A stretch of DNA of 33,471 nt from a bacterium. Lineage in GTDB: Bacteria; Elusimicrobiota; Elusimicrobia; Elusimicrobiales; UBA9959. The notes under the pieces were generated by a model. It saw only the letters and a program-made list of their open reading frames with translations. It was not told where the DNA came from and ran no database searches. Made by a program: the position numbers and the translations under genes. The stretch covers positions 1 to 33,471 of the forward strand of contig JAJZOZ010000012.1 in NCBI GenBank assembly GCA_021811405.1, written 5' to 3'. Of this stretch, positions 1-7,355 are shown piece after piece (position 1 is the stretch's first letter; each line of letters opens with the position of its first letter).

Positions 1-139
1 ACAGAAGATATTTACGGAGAACGGGCCCGCCGCGGTATATTTTATTTCCGGCCCGCCGGCCATGATCAGGAGCTTCAAGGAGCGGCTGGCGGCCGAAGGC
101 GTTCCGCCCGGGAATATCCGTACGGACGATTGGGAGTGA
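1..139 (+). CDS. C-terminal fragment of an FNR-type flavin reductase (possible CDP-glucoseen reductase, E3/DdhD)
   Basis: Reading from base 2, the last 45 codons of a gene cut by the window edge end at TGA 137-139. The fragment contains VYFISGPPAMI, the C-terminal NAD(P)-binding signature of the ferredoxin-NADP reductase superfamily, followed by an amphipathic helix and the usual IRTDD-type ending. The family transfers electrons between NAD(P)H, flavin and often a [2Fe-2S] centre. The next two genes belong to the CDP-3,6-dideoxyhexose pathway. That pathway needs an FNR-type reductase (E3, DdhD/AscD) to complete C-3 deoxygenation, so I infer this is that reductase. The fragment alone cannot separate it from other FNR-fold proteins: the FNR-family call is solid, the E3 role is a guess from context. 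Confidence 0.7.
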   Translation, partial: QKIFTENGPAAVYFISGPPAMIRSFKERLAAEGVPPGNIRTDDWE

Positions 140-185
140 GCGGTCTTCGCGAATAGCTGGGTGAAATAGAAGGCGTTTTTCGATA

Positions 186-1079
186 ATGAAAAGCAAGAGA
201 ACTATCCTGCTGACCGGGGCCACCGGCTTCCTGGGCAGCAACCTGCTCGGCACGCTGACCGCCGACGGCTACGATATCATGGTGCTGGCCAGGCGCAGCT
301 CCGACCTCTCGCGCCTTAAAGCCCCGCCCGGAAAGCTGCGCGTAGTCTACGCGGAGGATTGCGACTACGAGGCGCTTTTCAGGGAATCCCGGATAGACGC
401 CGTGGTGCATTGCGCCACCAACTACGGCCGCCGGATGGATTTCCCGGTCTCCGTGCTGGAGGCGAACCTGATGCTGCCGCTGAAGCTGCTGCAGATAGGG
501 CAGGCCTCGGGGCTGAAGTGCTTCCTGAACACGGACACCATCCTGGACAAGCGGGTGAACTATTATTCCCTTTCGAAGAGCCAGTTCCGGGACTGGCTGA
601 AGCTGTACTCGGGGAAGCTGGCCTGCGTGAACGTCTCGCTGGAGCATTTCTACGGGCCCGACGACGACGACTCCAAGTTCGTCACCTGGGCGGTGCAGGC
701 GCTGATAAACGGCTCGCCGAAGCTGGAGCTGACGCCCGGCTACCAGAAGCGGGATTTCATCTACATAGACGACGTCTGCGGGGCGTTCTCCGCTGTCCTG
801 CGGAACTGCCTGCTGAAGGGCAGCGGTTTTTATTCCTACGAGGTCGGCTCCGGCGAGCCGGTCACTATCCGCGATTTCGTGGCGCTGATAAAGCGCCTCG
901 CCCGCAACGAGGCCACCGCGCTGGACTTCGGAGCTATCCCGTACAGGGAGAACGAAGTGATGGAGCACGCCACCGACCTGAGCGGGGTAATGGCCCTCGG
1001 CTGGCGGCCGAAGGTCTCGCTGCGCGACGGCCTTGCCCGCACGGTGGAATTCGAGACCAGGAGGAGAGGCGACAAATGA
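186..1079 (+). CDS. Extended SDR, probable CDP-paratose synthase-type 4-ketoreductase
   Basis: This 297-residue NAD(P)-dependent sugar-nucleotide reductase/epimerase has the Rossmann motif TGATGFLG at residues 10-17. The catalytic YxxxK is Y127/K131 (YSLSK), and a QKRDFIYIDDV segment near 188-197 is typical of extended SDRs. The combination LTPGYQKRDFIYIDDV resembles the RfbJ/RfbS (abequose/paratose synthase) branch as I remember it. Those enzymes reduce C-4 of CDP-3,6-dideoxy-4-keto-D-glucose. Its stop overlaps the start of a clear CDP-paratose 2-epimerase by ATGA, so paratose synthase is the best functional guess. Other 4-ketoreductases or epimerases cannot be excluded. The start ATG at 186 lies about 12 bases after an AAGG, and the protein begins directly with the first Rossmann strand. 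Confidence 0.75.
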   Translation: MKSKRTILLTGATGFLGSNLLGTLTADGYDIMVLARRSSDLSRLKAPPGKLRVVYAEDCDYEALFRESRIDAVVHCATNYGRRMDFPVSVLEANLMLPLKLLQIGQASGLKCFLNTDTILDKRVNYYSLSKSQFRDWLKLYSGKLACVNVSLEHFYGPDDDDSKFVTWAVQALINGSPKLELTPGYQKRDFIYIDDVCGAFSAVLRNCLLKGSGFYSYEVGSGEPVTIRDFVALIKRLARNEATALDFGAIPYRENEVMEHATDLSGVMALGWRPKVSLRDGLARTVEFETRRRGDK

Positions 1080-2098
1080 GATACTTGGTGACTGGCGGCT
1101 GCGGCTTTCTGGGCTCCAACATAGCCGCCGAGCTTATCGGCAGGGGGGAAGAGGTCCTGGTCTTCGACAATCTCTCCCGCCTGGGTTCGGAGCGCAACTT
1201 TTCCTGGCTGAAGGAGAAAGGACGGTTCTCTTTCGTTAAAGGCGACGTGAGGGCCGCGGAGGCGCTGGCCGGGGCGGTGAAGGATCTCAGGCCGGAGGTC
1301 ATCTTCCATCTGGCCGGCCAGGTGGCGATGACCACCTCTATAAAGGACCCGCGGCTGGACTTCGAGACCAACGCCCTCGGGACGCTGAACCTGCTGGAGG
1401 CGGCGAGGGCGCACGCCCCGGGAGCCGCCATCCTCTACTCTTCCACCAACAAGACCTACGGCGACCTGGAGTGGGTGAAGTACTCGGAAACGGACACCCG
1501 CTACGTGCCGGAGGGCTATCCCGCCGGCTTCCCGGAGAATATACCTTTGGACTTCCATTCCCCTTACGGCTGCTCCAAGGGCTCGGCCGACCAGTACATG
1601 CTGGATTACCACCGCATCTTCGGGCTGAGGACCGCCGTGTTCCGCCATTCCTCCATGTACGGCGGCCGGCAGTTTTCGACGTACGATCAGGGCTGGATAG
1701 GCTGGTTCGTGCAGAAGGCGGTAGAGATACAGGAAGGGCGGCTGAAGGAGCAGTTCACCATCTCCGGTAACGGCAAGCAGGTGCGCGACGTGCTGCACGC
1801 CGAGGACATGGTGGCCCTTTACCTGGCCGCTGCGGACAGGATGGAAGCGCTCAAGGGCAAGGCTTTCAACATAGGCGGCGGCATGCCCAACTCCCTGTCG
1901 CTGCTGGAGCTTTTCGCGATGCTCGAGGAGGAGCTGGGGATAAAGATGACCTATACCCGGCTCCCGCCGCGGGAGAGCGACCAGAAGGTGTTCGTGGCCG
2001 ATATCTCCAGGATAAGCGCCCTTACCGGCTGGGCCCCGAAGGTGGGCAAACGCGAAGGCGTGCGCAGGATGATAGAGTGGGTGAAGAATGGCGATTGA
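1076..2098 (+). CDS. rfbE: CDP-paratose 2-epimerase (CDP-tyvelose epimerase)
   Basis: A 340-residue extended SDR that interconverts CDP-paratose and CDP-tyvelose at C-2. Visible signatures are TGGCGFLG (6-13), YSSTNKTYGD (121-130), YGCSK with Y164/K168, and the stretch around 191-210 (SSMYGGRQFSTYDQGWIGW). That last stretch is characteristic of the RfbE/Tyv family and rarely seen in other epimerases. The length matches the family. The ATG at 1076 overlaps the previous stop (ATGA) and follows a strong purine-rich ribosome site at 1059-1069. A longer open frame extends upstream to 359 but only shadows the preceding gene. Together with gene 186-1079 it predicts CDP-tyvelose as a building block. 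The glucose-1-P cytidylyltransferase, the 4,6-dehydratase and the dedicated E1 dehydratase of the pathway are not in the window. Confidence 0.9.
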   Translation: MRYLVTGGCGFLGSNIAAELIGRGEEVLVFDNLSRLGSERNFSWLKEKGRFSFVKGDVRAAEALAGAVKDLRPEVIFHLAGQVAMTTSIKDPRLDFETNALGTLNLLEAARAHAPGAAILYSSTNKTYGDLEWVKYSETDTRYVPEGYPAGFPENIPLDFHSPYGCSKGSADQYMLDYHRIFGLRTAVFRHSSMYGGRQFSTYDQGWIGWFVQKAVEIQEGRLKEQFTISGNGKQVRDVLHAEDMVALYLAAADRMEALKGKAFNIGGGMPNSLSLLELFAMLEEELGIKMTYTRLPPRESDQKVFVADISRISALTGWAPKVGKREGVRRMIEWVKNGD

Positions 2099-2789
2099 AC
2101 CGGAACTCAGCATAGTCCTGCCGGCCTACAGGGAGGCCGAGAACCTGGCCGAGATACTGCCGCGGCTTCAGGCGGTGCTGCCGGGGCTGGGGTTCCCCTG
2201 CGAGATAATGGTAGTGGACACGATGGCGCCGACCGACGACACGCCGGCCGTCTGCGCCGCCGGCGGGGCCCGTTACGTAAATCGCCGGAACTCCGATCTG
2301 TACGGGGACGCGGTGCGTACCGCCATCGCGGAGGCCAGGGGCAGATACGTGCTCTTCATGGACGCCGACGGCAGCCATCCGCCGGAGTTCGTGGCGAAGA
2401 TGGCCGCGGAGCGGGAGAACTGCGACGTGGTGGCGGCCTCGCGGTACGTGGACGGCGGGGGGACGGACAATCCGCGCGTGCTCATACTGATGAGCCGCGT
2501 CCTGAATCTGATCTATTCGGTAGTGCTGAACATAAAGTGCGCCGACATCTCCAACAGCTTCAAGCTGTACCGCCGCGAAAGGCTGGCCTCTCTGCGGCTG
2601 TATTGCCGGAACTTCGACGTGATCGAGGAGATACTTTTCAAGATGGTGAAGGCGCGCCCCGATACCAGGATCAAGGAGATCCCGTTCACTTTCGAGCGGC
2701 GCAAGTTCGGGGTCACCAAGCGCAACCTGCCGGCTTTCATGCTTTCGTTCGCAGTGACTCTTGTGAAACTTAGGTTCGATATACGGTGA
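2088..2789 (+). CDS. GT2 glycosyltransferase, polyprenol-phosphate sugar synthase-like (DPM1 type)
   Basis: A 233-residue family-2 glycosyltransferase. The N-terminus has the LSIVLPAYREAENL start of the GT-A fold, and the metal/nucleotide-binding DADG motif is at 92-95 (MDADGSHPPE). The ending, with an ERRKFGVTKRNL-type segment, resembles the basic SKL-like motif of dolichol/polyprenol-phosphate mannosyl or glucosyl synthases. There is no C-terminal transmembrane pair, as in soluble DPM1-like enzymes. The start overlaps the previous gene by 11 bases. The next gene encodes a GT87-like membrane transferase that would use a polyprenol-phosphate sugar, so I infer this protein charges the lipid carrier for it. 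The donor sugar cannot be told from sequence. Confidence 0.8.
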   Translation: MAIEPELSIVLPAYREAENLAEILPRLQAVLPGLGFPCEIMVVDTMAPTDDTPAVCAAGGARYVNRRNSDLYGDAVRTAIAEARGRYVLFMDADGSHPPEFVAKMAAERENCDVVAASRYVDGGGTDNPRVLILMSRVLNLIYSVVLNIKCADISNSFKLYRRERLASLRLYCRNFDVIEEILFKMVKARPDTRIKEIPFTFERRKFGVTKRNLPAFMLSFAVTLVKLRFDIR

Positions 2790-2790
2790 T

Positions 2791-3984
2791 ATGAAGACTT
2801 CCTGCGTCCCGGGCGAACGTGAACTGGAGCTGCTGGTCTCAGCGGTGCTCGCGGGGCTGCTCGCCTCCGTCGCTTTTCACGCGGCGAAAGCGTTCATCTT
2901 CGGCCTGAACGTCTACCCGCACAACACCTTCCTATTCACCCCGCTGGACAGGTTCAACGACTTCATCAACATATACAAGGCTTCGAGGAAACTGGCCCCG
3001 TTCTCCTCCGCGGTCAGCGTGTATCCGCCGTTCGCTTACGTCGTGATGTTGCCGTTTACGCTGGTAGGTAAAAAGATCGCCCTGTCCGCCATGCTAGCGG
3101 CTTTCACCATCTTCGTCTACCGCTACATGCGGGAGGCCGCCGGGGAGGCGGCCCCCGGTTTCGGCAGGCTCAAGCTAGTCGGCCTGGCGTTCCTCAGCTA
3201 CCCGTTCCTTTTCGTCTTCGACCGCGCGAATATAGAGGCGATGGTTTTCGTCTTCCTGGCCCTGTTCCTGCGATATTACCAGCGGAACGAGCGCCGGTAC
3301 AGCGTGTTCTTCCTGGCCTGCGCCATCGCGATGAAGATCTACCCGGCGGCGTTCCTGCTGGTCTTCCTCAGGGACAGGAAGTTCAAGGAATTCCTTTACG
3401 CCCTGCTGACGGCGGGGGGGCTGACCTTGCTGGCCATGGCCGTTTTCAAGGGCGGGGCGGAAGCCTCGTACCACGGCTTCATCGCGAACCTGGCCCGCTT
3501 TCGAGCGGACTACTTCTTTACAGAGTCTGGCCTGCAGCACAACGCCTCACTGTTCGGCGTGATGCGCCTGGCATACGGCAGGTTCCTGCCCGGGGCCCCG
3601 ATCCCGGAACTGCTGTACTCAGCGGCCGCCGGCGCTTTCGCCCTGCTCACTTTCTACTATGTGGTATTCCTGCGGGCCGAACTCTGGCGCGTTGTGGCGC
3701 TGATTGTCTGCTACATCATCGTCTTCCCGCAGATATCGTTCGACTACAAGCTTATCCACCTCCTGCTGCCGCTGACCCTTTTCCTGCGCAGGCAGGAGCG
3801 GCGGGCCTCCGATATGCTCTATCTGGGCCTCTTCGCCCTGATGCTGGTCCCGAAGGATTACGCCCTGATACGGGGCGACATCAGCATAGCCGTGCTGCTG
3901 AACCCGGCCATTCTGCTGGCGATGGCGGGGCTCCTCGTCGCAGAAGGCTTCCGCTCCGGGGCGGCGGCGGGGGGGCGCGCATGA
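2791..3984 (+). CDS. GT87-like (DUF2029) integral membrane glycosyltransferase
   Basis: A 397-residue polytopic inner-membrane protein with about nine to ten hydrophobic segments. After the first membrane segment comes a periplasmic-type loop with acidic residues D53 and D57 (LDRFNDFINIYKAS), then YPPF at 78-81 and FDRANIEAMVFVF near 145. This pattern is typical of GT87/DUF2029, a GT-C family that includes polyprenol-phosphate-mannose-dependent mannosyltransferases. In GT-C enzymes an acidic residue in the first loop is catalytic. It starts one base after the preceding GT2, which could supply its lipid-linked donor. Its last codons contain a run of seven G (3969-3975), and the stop overlaps the next gene (ATGA). 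The sugar transferred is unknown; it could alternatively act as a polymerase-like membrane enzyme. Confidence 0.75.
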   Translation: MKTSCVPGERELELLVSAVLAGLLASVAFHAAKAFIFGLNVYPHNTFLFTPLDRFNDFINIYKASRKLAPFSSAVSVYPPFAYVVMLPFTLVGKKIALSAMLAAFTIFVYRYMREAAGEAAPGFGRLKLVGLAFLSYPFLFVFDRANIEAMVFVFLALFLRYYQRNERRYSVFFLACAIAMKIYPAAFLLVFLRDRKFKEFLYALLTAGGLTLLAMAVFKGGAEASYHGFIANLARFRADYFFTESGLQHNASLFGVMRLAYGRFLPGAPIPELLYSAAAGAFALLTFYYVVFLRAELWRVVALIVCYIIVFPQISFDYKLIHLLLPLTLFLRRQERRASDMLYLGLFALMLVPKDYALIRGDISIAVLLNPAILLAMAGLLVAEGFRSGAAAGGRA

Positions 3985-4865
3985 GAAGACTGCTTTTAAC
4001 CGGCGGCAGCGGCTTCATAGGCAGGAACCTGCTGGAGTCTCCGCTGGCCCGAGCGCACGAGATAGCCGCTCCGCGTCACGGCGAGCTGGACCTGCTGGAC
4101 GAGGACGCGGTGGCGGGCTTCCTGCGGGACGGGCGTTTCGACGCCGTGATACATTCCGCGACCAAGCCCGGGCACCGCAACGCGAAGGAGCCCGGCAAGG
4201 TACTCTATGAGAACACCAGGATGTTCTTCAACCTCGCCCGCAACGCGGGACGCTTCGGGAAGATGCTGGTGATCGGCTCAGGGGCGATCTATGACATGCG
4301 GCATTACCGGCCTAAGATGAAAGAGGACTATTTCGACGCGCACGTGCCGGCGGACGAGCACGGCCTCTGCAAGTACGCCTGCGGCAAGTACATCGAGAAG
4401 GCCGACAATATCACGGACCTGCGCGTCTTCGGCATATACGGCAAATACGAGGATTACGCGATACGCTTCATCTCCAACATGATCTGCAAGGCCCTGTTCG
4501 GCCTGCCGCTGACGGTGAAGCAGAACCGCAGGTTCGACTATATCTGGGTGGAGGACCTGGCGCCGGTGCTGGAGCATTTCCTGGAGACCGGCGGCGCGCA
4601 CAAGGCCTATAACGTGACCCCCGACGAATCGGTGGAACTGCTGGCCCTGGCCAGGCTGGTCCTGAAGGTTTCCGGAAAAGACCTGCCTATAAGGGTCGCG
4701 CAGGAAGGGCTGGGGACCGAGTACAGCGGGGACAATTCCCTGCTCAGGTCCGAGATGAAGGGGTTCTCCTTCACTCCCTATGAGACGGCCGTCAGGAAAC
4801 TTTATGCCTGGTACGAAGGGAGTAAAGGCTCTATCGACAGGGAAGCGCTGCTTTTAGACAAGTGA
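3981..4865 (+). CDS. Extended SDR sugar-nucleotide reductase/epimerase
   Basis: A 294-residue NAD(P)-dependent extended SDR. It shows TGGSGFIG at 7-14, catalytic S100 in VIGSGAIYD, and Y132/K136 in YACGK. RRFDYIWVEDLAPVLEHF near 181-198 is the late-domain signature of sugar epimerases and reductases. The best broad match is the GDP-fucose-synthase/dTDP-4-dehydrorhamnose-reductase side of the family. It begins by ATGA overlap with the GT87-like gene and ends 10 bases before a TPP-dependent enzyme. One possibility is a YerF-like role, reducing an acetyl branch or 4-keto group made by that TPP enzyme. The substrate cannot be assigned from sequence. Confidence 0.8.
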   Translation: MRRLLLTGGSGFIGRNLLESPLARAHEIAAPRHGELDLLDEDAVAGFLRDGRFDAVIHSATKPGHRNAKEPGKVLYENTRMFFNLARNAGRFGKMLVIGSGAIYDMRHYRPKMKEDYFDAHVPADEHGLCKYACGKYIEKADNITDLRVFGIYGKYEDYAIRFISNMICKALFGLPLTVKQNRRFDYIWVEDLAPVLEHFLETGGAHKAYNVTPDESVELLALARLVLKVSGKDLPIRVAQEGLGTEYSGDNSLLRSEMKGFSFTPYETAVRKLYAWYEGSKGSIDREALLLDK

Positions 4866-4875
4866 GAACCACAGC

Positions 4876-6660
4876 ATGATCAAACTATCCGACTACGTAG
4901 CCAGAAGACTGACCGAGCACGGCGTGCGCGACGTGTTCATGATCTCCGGCGGCGGGGCCATGCACCTGAACGATTCCGTCGGCAAGTGCAAGGGCCTCCG
5001 GTATTTCTGCAATCACCACGAGCAGGCTTCGGCCATAGGCGCGGAAGGCTATTCGCGCGTCTCCGACCGGCTGGGGGTATGCGTGGTGACCACCGGCCCC
5101 GGCGGCACCAACAGCCTCACCGGACTGATAGGCCAGTGGCTTGATTCCATCCCCGCGCTCTACATATCCGGCCAGGTGAAGTTCGCGACCACAAAGGCTT
5201 CCTGCCCGGAGCTGGGCCTGCGCCAGCTGGGGGACCAGGAGATCAACATCGTGGATATCGTGCGGCCGGTCACCAAGCACGCGGTGATGCTGACGGACCC
5301 GTACCGCGTCCGGTACGAGCTGGACAAGGCGATATATCTGGCCACGACGGGGCGTCCGGGCCCGGCGTGGATAGACATACCGATAAACGTGCAGGCGGCG
5401 CTGATAGACGAGCGCAAGCTGCCGGCTTTCCGGCCGCCCCCGGCGCGCAAGCCGGACCTGAAGGCCAAGGCCGCCAAGGCCGCGGCCATGCTGAAGGCGG
5501 CGAAACGCCCGGTGATAATAGCGGGCCACGGCATACGGATAGCCGGGGCCGAGGACGAGTTCTGGAAGCTGGCCTCCCGGCTGGGCGCGCCCGTGCTGGC
5601 CACCTTCGCCGGTTTCGACATAGTCCCCGGCTCCAGCCCGCTCTATTGCGGCCGCATAGGCACCGTGGGCACGCGCGGAGGCAATTTCTCCCTGCAGAAC
5701 GCCGACCTGGTGCTGTCGCTGGCCTCGCGCAATAACGTGCGGCAGGCCAGCTACGACTGGGCTAATTTCGCCCACCGCGCGAAGAAGATCGTGGTGGACA
5801 TAGACCCCGCCGAGCTGGCAAAGCCTACGGTGAAGCCGGACCTGGCGGTGAACGCGGACGTGAAGGATTTCATCTCCGGGCTTCTTAAGGACCTTCCCGC
5901 CGGAGCCGGCGACCGCTCGGACTGGCTGGGCTGGTGCCGCGAGCGGAGCCGCCGCTACCCGGCGGTGCTGCCGGAATACAGGGGGATGAAGAAACTGGTC
6001 AGCCCCTATCATTTCGTGGAGGCCCTGACCTCCGCGCTCAGGCCCTCGGTGCCCGTGGTGGCCGGCAACGGCTCGGCCTGCGTCTGCCTGTTCCAGGCCG
6101 GCGTGGTCCACAAGGGACAGCGGCTGTTCTGGAACTCCGGCTGCGCCTCGATGGGCTATGACCTGCCTGCCGCCATAGGGGCCTGCCTTGGCGCCGGGAG
6201 AAAGGAGACGGTCTGCCTGGCAGGGGACGGCAGCATAATGATGAACCTGCAGGAGCTGGCCACCGTGGCCCATTACCGCCTGCCGCTGAAGATCTTCGTG
6301 CTGAACAACGACGGTTACGTGTCCATACGCCAGACCCAGGAGAATTTCTTCAACGCGCGCTACGTGGCCTGCGACAGCGGTTCCGGGGTCGGCTTCCCGG
6401 ACTTCCCGGCCGTCGGCGCCGCCTTCGGGCTGAAGACCGAGGTGATAGACTCGGTGCGCGGGATGGAGGCGAAGATAAAGAGGGTCATGTCGGCGAAGGG
6501 GCCGGTGCTCTGCGACGTGCGCCTGCCGGCGGACCACAAGTTCGTCCCCAAGCTTTCCTCCGAGAAGAGGCCGGATGGCAGCATGGTCTCAAAGCCCCTG
6601 GAGGACATGTGGCCGTTCCTCGACAGGGAGGAGTTCCGCCAGAACATGATAGCCGGCTGA
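4876..6660 (+). CDS. Thiamine-diphosphate-dependent enzyme, acetolactate synthase-like, of surface-polysaccharide type
   Basis: A 594-residue three-domain TPP enzyme. The N-terminal Pyr domain has the activating glutamate E49 in NHHEQASAIGAEGYSR. A central TPP_enzyme_M domain follows (about 190-330). The C-terminal PP domain has the Mg/TPP motif GDGS at 450-453, ending at N477-N478. The family makes or breaks C-C bonds next to a keto group, for example transferring a two-carbon unit from pyruvate. The tail (about 560-594) carries DGSMVSKPLEDMWPFL, an ending I associate with TPP enzymes of O-antigen loci rather than true IlvB. It is followed by an SDR, a cyclase-like gene, a kinase and a NeuB homologue, so it probably builds an unusual sugar. 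YerE, which adds an acetyl branch in CDP-yersiniose synthesis, is a functional precedent. Substrate unknown. Confidence 0.85.
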   Translation: MIKLSDYVARRLTEHGVRDVFMISGGGAMHLNDSVGKCKGLRYFCNHHEQASAIGAEGYSRVSDRLGVCVVTTGPGGTNSLTGLIGQWLDSIPALYISGQVKFATTKASCPELGLRQLGDQEINIVDIVRPVTKHAVMLTDPYRVRYELDKAIYLATTGRPGPAWIDIPINVQAALIDERKLPAFRPPPARKPDLKAKAAKAAAMLKAAKRPVIIAGHGIRIAGAEDEFWKLASRLGAPVLATFAGFDIVPGSSPLYCGRIGTVGTRGGNFSLQNADLVLSLASRNNVRQASYDWANFAHRAKKIVVDIDPAELAKPTVKPDLAVNADVKDFISGLLKDLPAGAGDRSDWLGWCRERSRRYPAVLPEYRGMKKLVSPYHFVEALTSALRPSVPVVAGNGSACVCLFQAGVVHKGQRLFWNSGCASMGYDLPAAIGACLGAGRKETVCLAGDGSIMMNLQELATVAHYRLPLKIFVLNNDGYVSIRQTQENFFNARYVACDSGSGVGFPDFPAVGAAFGLKTEVIDSVRGMEAKIKRVMSAKGPVLCDVRLPADHKFVPKLSSEKRPDGSMVSKPLEDMWPFLDREEFRQNMIAG

Positions 6661-6671
6661 CGGGAGATATT

Positions 6672-7355
6672 ATGAGAAAAGCTCTGATACTGGGCGGCGA
6701 CGGCGGGATAGGTTCCGCGATCTGCCGCGAGTTCCGGCGCAACGGCTGGAAGGTGCTGGCCCCCGCGATAAAGGAGTGCGACCTCTCCAGCCCGGATTCG
6801 GTCGAGAGGTATCTCGCGGCCAACGCCGGGGCGTTGAAGGGCGTAGACGCTCTGGTGCACAGCGCGGGCATCAATGAGCCGGGGCCCTTCGAGAAGATAG
6901 GCATGGCGGATTTCGAGCGGATAGCCCAGGTGAACACCTTCTCTTTCGTGCGCGTCATGCAGCATTTCGCCCCTCTGTTCAAGAAGAAGCGCCGCGGACA
7001 TATCCTGGCCATATCCTCTCTCTATGGAGGATTTTCGCGCGCTGGCCGCATGCCGTACGCGCTTTCCAAGCACGGGCTGAACGGCGCGGTGAAGACGGCG
7101 GCGCTGGAGCTGGGCCCTTACGGCGTGATCGCGAACACGCTTTCGCCCGGTTTCGTGGATACGCCGCTTACCCGCAAGAACAACGGCCAGGCGGTCATAC
7201 GCTCTTTCGAGGAGCGGATACCGCTGGGCTTCCTCGCCGCGCCGGCCGACATCGCCAGGGCCGCCTACTTCCTCTGCTCGCCGCAGAACACCTACATCAC
7301 CGGCCAGGACATAGTGGCCGACGGCGGCTACTCGGCCGGGGGGTTCCAGAAATGA
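6672..7355 (+). CDS. Classical SDR oxidoreductase (FabG-like fold)
   Basis: A 227-residue classical short-chain dehydrogenase. The cofactor motif is GGDGGIG at 8-14, a variant of TGxxxGIG. HSAG is at 63-66, the catalytic serine is S115/S116 in AISSLYG, Y129/K133 form YALSK, and the C-terminal GQDIVADGGY is typical. I start at ATG 6672, which has GGAG five bases upstream and begins directly at the first Rossmann strand. An in-frame ATG at 6609 would overlap the TPP gene by 52 bases and add unrelated residues. The stop overlaps the next start (ATGA). In this cassette it probably oxidises or reduces an intermediate made by the TPP enzyme or the cyclase. It need not be a fatty-acid reductase. Confidence 0.88.
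   Translation: MRKALILGGDGGIGSAICREFRRNGWKVLAPAIKECDLSSPDSVERYLAANAGALKGVDALVHSAGINEPGPFEKIGMADFERIAQVNTFSFVRVMQHFAPLFKKKRRGHILAISSLYGGFSRAGRMPYALSKHGLNGAVKTAALELGPYGVIANTLSPGFVDTPLTRKNNGQAVIRSFEERIPLGFLAAPADIARAAYFLCSPQNTYITGQDIVADGGYSAGGFQK

Noticed and set aside
4885-6537. Long open frame on the minus strand opposite the TPP gene (also 23754-25469, 27520-28932, 31900-33252)
   Set aside because: These arise because the plus-strand genes use almost only G/C at third positions, which removes stop codons opposite. Their translations are rich in Arg, His, Gly and Gln without domain motifs, while the plus-strand genes are clear enzymes.
4876-6660. Acetolactate synthase of branched-chain amino-acid synthesis (ilvB)
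   Set aside because: No small regulatory subunit or ilv genes nearby, and the C-terminal tail is of the kind I associate with polysaccharide loci.
6609-6671. N-terminal extension of the SDR starting at ATG 6609
   Set aside because: It overlaps 52 bases of the TPP gene, lacks a Rossmann-compatible sequence, and ATG 6672 has a proper ribosome site.
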